A stretch of DNA of 64,000 nucleotides from PALSA-600 sp963842335 (GTDB lineage: Bacteria; Actinomycetota; Thermoleophilia; Gaiellales; Gaiellaceae): contig CAWJGF010000028.1 in assembly GCA_963842335.1 (NCBI GenBank), forward strand, positions 1 through 64,000, given 5' to 3'. Numbering within the stretch: position 1 is the stretch's first letter; each line of letters starts with the position of its first letter. Below are positions 58,858 through 64,000 of this stretch, in pieces. The position numbers were made by a program, and so were the translations under genes. The notes beneath the pieces were generated by a model. That model saw only the letters and a list, made by a program, of their open reading frames with translations, did no database searches and was not told where the DNA came from.

Positions 58858-60198
58858 TTAGGCGGGGACGAGCACTGGCACAAGCGTGTCTTGGCTGCCG
58901 CGAAGCGTCGACGAGGTCGCGCTCTCGATGCCGACGTGAACGAGCTCGCCTGCATCGGCGTCACCCGCGAAGACAACAGTCGTGTTCCGTCGCGTGCGGC
59001 CACGAAGCACGGTTGAATCGGTGCGCGAGGGGCCTTCGACGAGCACCTCTTCGAGTCGGCCGACACGTGCCTCGTTGTTCTCACGCGCCAGGCGCTGGGT
59101 CACCTCGACGAGGCGCTCCATGCGCTCGATCTTCAGCTCGTGCGGTACGGGATCGGGCATCGCCGCGGCCTCGGTGCCCGCACGGGGCGAGTAGACGAAC
59201 GTGAACGCACTGTCATAGCGCATCTCCTCGACGACCTCGAGGGTCTGCGCGAAGTCGGCTTCGGTCTCTCCCGGGAAGCCAACGATGATGTCGGTGCCGA
59301 ACGCGAGATCGGGGATCGCTCCGCGCATCTTCTCGGCCAGAGCGAGGTAGCGCTCGCGGGTGTACGTGCGCCGCATCGCCTTGAGGATTCGCGACGATCC
59401 AGATTGCAGCGGCAGGTGCACGTGCTCGCACACGGTCCCGCACTCGGCGATCGCGGAGATCACCGGCTCGCGGAAGTCTTTCGGATGAGGGCTCGTGAAC
59501 CGAATTCGCTCGATGCCTTCGACAGCGTCACACGCGCGCAACAGCTCACCGAAGTCGGTCTGAATGTCGGGGGCCAGGTCACGGCCCCAGGAGTTGACGT
59601 TCTGGCCGAGCAGGGTCAGCTCGCGCACGCCGTCGCCGGCGAGGCGCGTCACCTCTGCCAGGATCTCGCCCGGCCGCCGCGACACCTCGCGCCCACGGAC
59701 GGCCGGCACGATGCAGTAGGCGCACTTCGAGTTGCAGCCCATCGAGACCTGCACCCAGGCCTGGAAGGAGCGCTCGCGGTGCACGGGCAGCTCGGCTGCG
59801 AAGTTGCGGTCGTCGAGCCCGAAGCGACCACGCGCGACGCCCATCCCACCGGCGCCGAGCCACTCGCCGAGATGGGCGATCGACCCAGGCCCGAACGCGA
59901 CGTCGACCGCGGGGTAGAGCTCGAAGATCCGGTCTCGCTGCGCTTCCGCGTAACAGCCGCCGACGGCAATCACCCGGTCGGGATCCTCGCGCTTGCGGGC
60001 CGCCGCGTCGCCGAGGTACGCGGCGAGCTTCGTGTCGGGCTTCTCGCGGATCGTGCACGTGTTGAAGACGACGACGTCCGCGTCGGCGGGCGACACCGCC
60101 TCCCCCAGCCCGAGCTCTTCGAGCATGCCCTTGATGCGTTCCGAGTCGTGCGCGTTCATCTGGCAGCCGAAGGTCGTGACGAAATAGGTTCTGGACAC
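58858..60198 (-). CDS. miaB: tRNA-2-methylthio-N6-dimethylallyladenosine synthase MiaB
   Basis: 446 residues. N-terminal UPF0004 domain (TTFGCQMNAHDSERIKGML, FNTCTIREKPDTKLAAYLG, VGGCYAEAQRD) supplies the auxiliary cluster Cys. The radical SAM motif is MGCNSKCAYCIVPAVRGREV. C-terminal TRAM domain (VLVEGPSRTDSTVLRGRTRR) binds tRNA. It follows MiaA action on A37 of tRNA. Complete length and motifs. Its start is 84 bases from the divergent MFS gene. Confidence 0.95.
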   Translation of the reverse strand: MSRTYFVTTFGCQMNAHDSERIKGMLEELGLGEAVSPADADVVVFNTCTIREKPDTKLAAYLGDAAARKREDPDRVIAVGGCYAEAQRDRIFELYPAVDVAFGPGSIAHLGEWLGAGGMGVARGRFGLDDRNFAAELPVHRERSFQAWVQVSMGCNSKCAYCIVPAVRGREVSRRPGEILAEVTRLAGDGVRELTLLGQNVNSWGRDLAPDIQTDFGELLRACDAVEGIERIRFTSPHPKDFREPVISAIAECGTVCEHVHLPLQSGSSRILKAMRRTYTRERYLALAEKMRGAIPDLAFGTDIIVGFPGETEADFAQTLEVVEEMRYDSAFTFVYSPRAGTEAAAMPDPVPHELKIERMERLVEVTQRLARENNEARVGRLEEVLVEGPSRTDSTVLRGRTRRNTTVVFAGDADAGELVHVGIESATSSTLRGSQDTLVPVLVPA

Positions 60199-60282
60199 GC
60201 CCGAAGCTTAGATGGCCCACGCTGTGCCCCCTCAGCGCCTGGACATCGCCGCGCTCGATCTCCGAAAATACGACACACACCG

Positions 60283-61859
60283 ATGTCACTGACTGACAGC
60301 AAGAGCCGCTCGGGAAACCTGGTTCTCGCGGCGATGATCTTCGCCGTGTCGATGATGTTCATCGACCAGACGATCGTGTCGATCGCGGCGCCCCAGATCC
60401 AGAGAGAGCTAGGCCTCACAGGCACCGGCATCCAGTGGGCGATCAACGCGTATCTGCTCTCGCTCGCAGCGCTCTTCGCCCTCGGAGGCCGCCTCGCCGA
60501 CACGCTCGGGCACAAGCGGATGGTGGTCGTCGGCGTGCTCGTCTTCACCGGCGCGTCGGCGATGTGCGGGCTCACGCCAAAAGGGAGCTTCGCGGAGGCG
60601 TGGATCGTCACGTTCCGTGTCTTCCAGGGTGCCGGGGGCGCGATCATGTTCCCCGCAGCACTCGCGATCGTCGTGCAGACCTTCCCGCTGCACGACCGTG
60701 GCAAGGCTCTCGCCCTGTTCTTCGGCATCGCCGGAGGTCTCACCGCCGTCGGTCCCGCCCTCGGCGGCTACCTCACCGAGTGGACGTGGCGCGCGATCTT
60801 CTGGGTCAACATCCCGGTTGCCGCCATCGCGCTCGCTCTGATTGCGATTTCGAACCCGGTCACGACGTACAAGGCAGCGCGGATCGACTATCGGGGTGTC
60901 GTGCTGATCGCCGCGGGAGTCGCGCTGAGCGTCTTCGGCTTTCAGGAGGCATCGACCTGGGGTTGGCACAGCCCCGAGACCTGGCTGTGCATCGGCGGAG
61001 GTCTCGTTCTGTTGATCGTGTTCTGGTTCGTCGAGGTTCGGACACCGTCGCCGCTGATTCAGTTGCACATCTTCGAAATCCGTCCGTTCCGGGTCGAGAA
61101 CATCGTGCTCGGAGTCTCGAATCTCGTCTTCATCCCCGTCTTCTTCTTCGCGAGCGAGTACGCGCAGGTGAGTCTCGGCAAATCGGCGTCGGGCGCCAGT
61201 CTCGTGCTCCTGTACTTCTTTCTCGGCTTCGTCGTCGCCTCGCAGATCGGCGGGCGGATGCTCGACCGGGTGGGTGCGAAGCGCCCGGTCGTACTCGGGT
61301 GTGCTCTCGCCGCGGTCGGGTTCGAGCTCTGGGCGAGCAAGGTGACAGAGCTCGACCTCGGGTCACAGGTGTGGTTCATCGTGCTCTCCGGTGCGGGGAT
61401 CGGGTTCATGCTCGGCCCGGCGAGCACCGACGCGGTGAACCGCGCTCGAAGCTCTCCTACGGGGAGGCCACCGGTATCACCCAGACCGTTCGAAACTATG
61501 CCGCCAGCCTCGGCCTTGCCGTCCTCGGGACGATCCTGCTCAGCCAATTGCACTCCCGCCTCACCTCGTCGCTGATCGCGCAGGGCGTCCCGCGCGGCCG
61601 GGCCGCATCCGTCGCCGCCCGCATCTCGCAATCCGACCGCGGCACCGGCCAGGGCATACCGGAGTTCGTGCGACTCGATTTTGCCCACGCCACACGCATC
61701 GTGCTCCTGACGATGGCGGGGATCATGGCAGCAGCGGCGATCATCAATCTCTTCGGCCTACGAGTTGGTGTGCAGGCCGAAGAGACTGACGCGATCGAGG
61801 CGCGCTGCCATGAAGCGGTCGCTAGGGCTGGAAGGTCTCGTGGACCGGGAACTCCTTGA
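60283..61859 (+). CDS. MFS drug-type exporter (DHA2, EmrB/QacA-like), one frameshift
   Basis: About 525 residues, with 13-14 membrane spans, once a one-base deletion near 61443 is corrected (the span is 1577 bases). The start is ATG 60283. Span 1 has MIFAVSMMFIDQTIVSIAAP (motif D1-like), then GGRLADTLGHKRMVVVGVLV (motif A) and AIVVQTFPLHDRGKALALFF. Downstream of the break, SYGEATGITQTVRNYAASLG and LGTILLSQLHSRLTSS continue the protein to 61859. Probably a proton-driven multidrug or metabolite exporter; substrate unknown. The 3' end overlaps the ABM-like gene by 38 bases. Confidence 0.85.
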
Positions 61860-62109
61860 TGTCCGGCGGTCCCTGCGGCTGGACTCCTGCGGCCTCCATA
61901 CTCGACTGGATCCGCGGCTCGAAGGCATCGAAGGCTGCACGTGACTCCCAGAAGTCGATCACACCCCAGCCGCCGTCGATCGGACCCGATGAGTGGAAGA
62001 GAAGCCCCTGCGGAGGGTTGCTCTTGGGATCGACGTGCGAGTTGACCTCGTCGAACTGCTCCTTGGTCACTCCTGGGAGCTTGATCCGGATTCCAACGGT
62101 CATCAGCAA
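61822..62109 (-). CDS. ABM-like small protein (antibiotic biosynthesis monooxygenase fold)
   Basis: 95 residues from the start at 62109, or 93 from ATG 62103. MTVGIRIKLPGVTKEQFDEV, then LLFHSSGPIDGGWGVIDFWE and SRAAFDAFEPRIQSSMEAAG: a single ferredoxin-like barrel of the ABM superfamily, in the form common in actinobacteria and without an identified substrate. It may act as a dimeric monooxygenase or isomerase, or only as a scaffold. Confidence 0.72.
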   Translation of the reverse strand: MLMTVGIRIKLPGVTKEQFDEVNSHVDPKSNPPQGLLFHSSGPIDGGWGVIDFWESRAAFDAFEPRIQSSMEAAGVQPQGPPDIKEFPVHETFQP

Positions 62110-62163
62110 CCTCTTTCCGATTGGTGGTTTCTTCGACGGTACTCCGTGTTCGCTCCTGACGAG

Positions 62164-62877
62164 TCAGGTCACGGCTTGGATGATGCCCCGAACGGTGAGA
62201 TAGAGCCCGACTGCCGCGAGCACGTAGGCGGCGAAGCGGCGACCGTTGCGCTTCAGCCAGTCGTTGAACGCGTTCACGGCGACCGTCGTGCGCTCGGGGA
62301 CGAAGAGGTACGCGACGATCGGCACCTCGACGAAGGCGAACATGATCACGTAGAAGACGATGATCGTCGCGACCTTCGCCCCGTTGCTTGCGTCCAGCTC
62401 GGCGATGTCCTTCAGCGCGACGATCGGGAACGTGCCCGGGACGATGTTCAGCACGATCCCCGCGACGAACGCGACGGGCGCGCCGCGTTCGACGGCGCGC
62501 TCAGTCAGCGGTGGCTTCTTGTCGGGCGAAGCCGCGTCGCTCGGCTTCTCCGCCGGCGCCGGCATTCGGTTGTTGGCCTTTCGCAGCAGTGCACCCGCGC
62601 CGAGAATCGAGAGCAGTCCGATGACGATGTCGACGACAGGGTCGATCGTCGGCTGCGAGCCGTTCATGAAGCTCGCGCCCTGCAGCGCGAACACGACGGC
62701 GATCCCGACCGTCACCGTCGTCAACAAGCCACCCGCCAGGAACCAGAAGAGAATCTTCACCGGTTGGCTCACCCGCAGTGCGAGCACGACGATCACGATG
62801 AGCGTCGGCCAGAACATCGACGCGAACGCGAGCACGAGCAACTCGAGCCAGGTGGGCAAACAGTTTCCCTTCTCCAC
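62164..62877 (-). CDS. GAP family (sulfolipid-1-addressing-type) membrane protein
   Basis: 237 residues, six predicted spans, with a soluble loop of about 40 residues in the middle (NRMPAPAEKPSDAASPDKKP). The first span ELLVLAFASMFWPTLIVIVV and the GIVLNIVPGTFPIVALKDIA segment match the GAP/Sap family of mycobacteria, membrane proteins tied to peptidolipid transport. Role here unknown. N-terminus at 62875-62877; a start within the first 12 residues is possible. Confidence 0.8.
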   Translation of the reverse strand: MEKGNCLPTWLELLVLAFASMFWPTLIVIVVLALRVSQPVKILFWFLAGGLLTTVTVGIAVVFALQGASFMNGSQPTIDPVVDIVIGLLSILGAGALLRKANNRMPAPAEKPSDAASPDKKPPLTERAVERGAPVAFVAGIVLNIVPGTFPIVALKDIAELDASNGAKVATIIVFYVIMFAFVEVPIVAYLFVPERTTVAVNAFNDWLKRNGRRFAAYVLAAVGLYLTVRGIIQAVT

Positions 62878-62922
62878 GAGGGGCGCGGTACGCGCCCAAC
62901 CTACGTCACCAAGGGTGCGGTT

Positions 62923-63630
62923 TCAGCGAGAGCCGTTGGTGAGCTTGTCGGCGGCGAGAGGCTTGAACGCCCGTAGAGCGAGGAAGATCGGCGGATCAGC
63001 AAGCCCCGGCTCCTCGACCTGGACGATCGAGAGTCCGCTCCCGATGACGGCGTTGAGGAGACCGGCGAGCGGCAGATGGTTGATGCCGACGCGCACGCGG
63101 ATCTTCGTGCTGGTCGGGTCCGGCGGGAGGCGCTGCCAACCTGCGTGCGCATAGCCCGGCCGAAGTGTGACGGGCGCGCCTTCCGTGCGATCGACGAACG
63201 GCGATCCGAAGCATGGGTGCACGCCGAGGTACACGAATGCCCCACCGGGGCGCAGCACCCGGGCTGCCTCGGAGAACGCCGTTTCCACGTCGTCGAAGTC
63301 GGTATGGGTGAGGATCGACACCGCGGCGTCGAACTCGCCGTCGCGGAACGGAAGGGCATGCGCGTCGGCGAGTACAAGCTCCGCGAGCTCTCCTGCATGC
63401 TCGCGCGCAGCAGAGAGCTGGTCGACAGAGACGTCGGTACCGACAACCGACCACCCCGCGCGAACGAGCGACGGGATCGCACGGCCGGTCCCGCACCCAA
63501 GGTCGAGACAGCGACCTCCTCGCCCCTGACCGAGGAGCTTGACGACGAACCGTCGCGCTTCCGAGAACACCTCGTTGGCCGCGAAGGTCTCGTACCACTC
63601 CGTCTGCCCGTCGTAGCGACCGGCGGGCAC
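62923..63630 (-). CDS. Class I SAM-dependent methyltransferase
   Basis: 235 residues. CLDLGCGTGRAIPSLVRAGW is motif I, VVGTDVSVDQLSAAREHAGE motif II and ARVLRPGGAFVYLGVHPCFG motif III. This is the Methyltransf_11/25-type Rossmann fold. The C-terminal part (GLLNAVIGSGLSIVQVEEPG) resembles small-molecule methyltransferases. Substrate unknown. It sits 5 bases downstream of the rny stop on the same strand. Confidence 0.86.
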   Translation of the reverse strand: MPAGRYDGQTEWYETFAANEVFSEARRFVVKLLGQGRGGRCLDLGCGTGRAIPSLVRAGWSVVGTDVSVDQLSAAREHAGELAELVLADAHALPFRDGEFDAAVSILTHTDFDDVETAFSEAARVLRPGGAFVYLGVHPCFGSPFVDRTEGAPVTLRPGYAHAGWQRLPPDPTSTKIRVRVGINHLPLAGLLNAVIGSGLSIVQVEEPGLADPPIFLALRAFKPLAADKLTNGSR

Positions 63631-63635
63631 GCGAT

Positions 63636-64000
63636 TCAGGCCGCGTCGACGCGCTGGATGCCGCGCCGTGCCTCGACCTTGTTCGATGCCACGTCGACGG
63701 CACGGCTCTCGCGAATCACCGTCACCTTGATCTGGCCCGGGTACTCGAGATGGTTCTCGATCTCGCGGGCGATCTCGTGGGACAGCAACACCGCGCCGTC
63801 GTCGTCGATCTCGTGCGGCTTCACGAGCACGCGGATCTCACGGCCGGCCTGCAGCGCGTAGACCTTCTCGACGCCGGGATGGTTCGCGGCCAGCTGCTCG
63901 AGTGACTCGAGGCGCTTGATGTAGTGCTCGAGCCCCTCGCCGCGCGCACCCGGCCGGGAGGCCGAGATCGCGTCGGCGGCGATCAGCAGCACTGCCTCGA
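63636..64000 (-). CDS. rny: Ribonuclease Y, C-terminal part
   Basis: Only the last 121 residues are in the window; the gene continues past base 64000. LLIAADAISASRPGARGEGLEHYIKRLESLE to the C-terminus, with GVEKVYALQAGREIRVLVKP and IENHLEYPGQIKVTVIRESR, is the characteristic end of RNase Y following its HD domain. A membrane-anchored endoribonuclease initiating mRNA decay. The methyltransferase gene follows 5 bases downstream. Confidence 0.93.
   Translation of the reverse strand, partial: EAVLLIAADAISASRPGARGEGLEHYIKRLESLEQLAANHPGVEKVYALQAGREIRVLVKPHEIDDDGAVLLSHEIAREIENHLEYPGQIKVTVIRESRAVDVASNKVEARRGIQRVDAA

Noticed and set aside
59140..61575. A long plus-strand frame starting opposite miaB and joined to the MFS gene
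   Set aside because: The first 380 codons are antisense to miaB; the transporter itself begins at ATG 60283.

Overview
The window is high-GC DNA from what is most likely an actinobacterium of the Thermoleophilia type (Gaiellales or Solirubrobacterales-like). This is inferred from gene content and order only: a Gram-positive division-cluster tail (pgeF-yggS-sepF-yggT-divIVA-lspA-rluD), a GarA/FtsR pair, a short RsiG-like c-di-GMP-binding protein, two RpoD-type sigma factors and many GTG starts. It is chromosomal housekeeping DNA. No prophage, insertion sequence or CRISPR array was seen.

Layout. 1-9.8 kb: a GH15 glycosidase, a small protein, a GT4 glycosyltransferase, an EEP phosphatase, a class V aminotransferase, an HD phosphohydrolase, murA, a degenerate HisB-like protein, ridA, cca, pgeF and yggS. 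Nearly all carry single-base frameshifts, which look like sequence error at a contig end. 9.8-18.3 kb: sepF, yggT, divIVA, DUF167, dksA-like, lspA, rluD, then rpsB-tsf-pyrH-frr-uppS-cdsA. 18.3-25.3 kb: dxr-rseP, a nucleotidyltransferase, DUF2277, ispG, proS, an XRE regulator and tRNA-Pro(GGG). 25.4-32.2 kb: queF, a PadR regulator with a membrane protein, a GH99-like enzyme, a HutF-like deiminase, a CDP-alcohol phosphatidyltransferase and a large GDP-mannose-type nucleotidyltransferase/phosphomutase. 32.2-35.6 kb: a candidate structured RNA, then RsiG-like, GarA, FtsR, apt and small hypotheticals. 35.6-36.3 kb: a noncoding region with a duplicated 117-bp element and a cluster of DnaA-box-like sites. 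36.3-45 kb: two convergent sigma factors, a class II amidotransferase, cupin, HAD phosphatase, cyclic-nucleotide-binding protein, a homing-endonuclease-repeat protein and a GGDEF/HD-GYP protein. 45-52 kb: a subtilisin with a Trp-rich pentapeptide tail, murT-gatD, Nudix, dut and hflX. 51.7-64 kb: dapE, a propeller lipoprotein, dapC, dapD, a DapF homologue with both catalytic Cys replaced by Ser, miaA, an epimerase, miaB, an MFS exporter, an ABM-like protein, a GAP-family membrane protein, a methyltransferase and the end of rny.

How the genes fit together. Cell-wall and lipid precursor supply dominates: murA, murT-gatD, uppS, cdsA, dxr/ispG (MEP pathway) and dapC/D/E/F (succinylase route to diaminopimelate). 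Translation is served by rpsB-tsf-frr, proS with tRNA-Pro, cca, and the tRNA modifiers queF, miaA and miaB. A signalling theme is also visible: a dual GGDEF/HD-GYP protein that could make or degrade c-di-GMP, and an RsiG-like small protein bearing a c-di-GMP-binding signature, placed next to the phospho-switch protein GarA and the division regulator FtsR.

Most notable items: the RsiG-like/GarA/FtsR block with its palindromic operator and upstream structured RNA; the repeat and DnaA-box region before the sigma gene; the Ser/Ser DapF; the subtilisin pentapeptide tail; the HisB-like protein lacking its metal-binding motif; and the strongly frameshifted first 9.8 kb.
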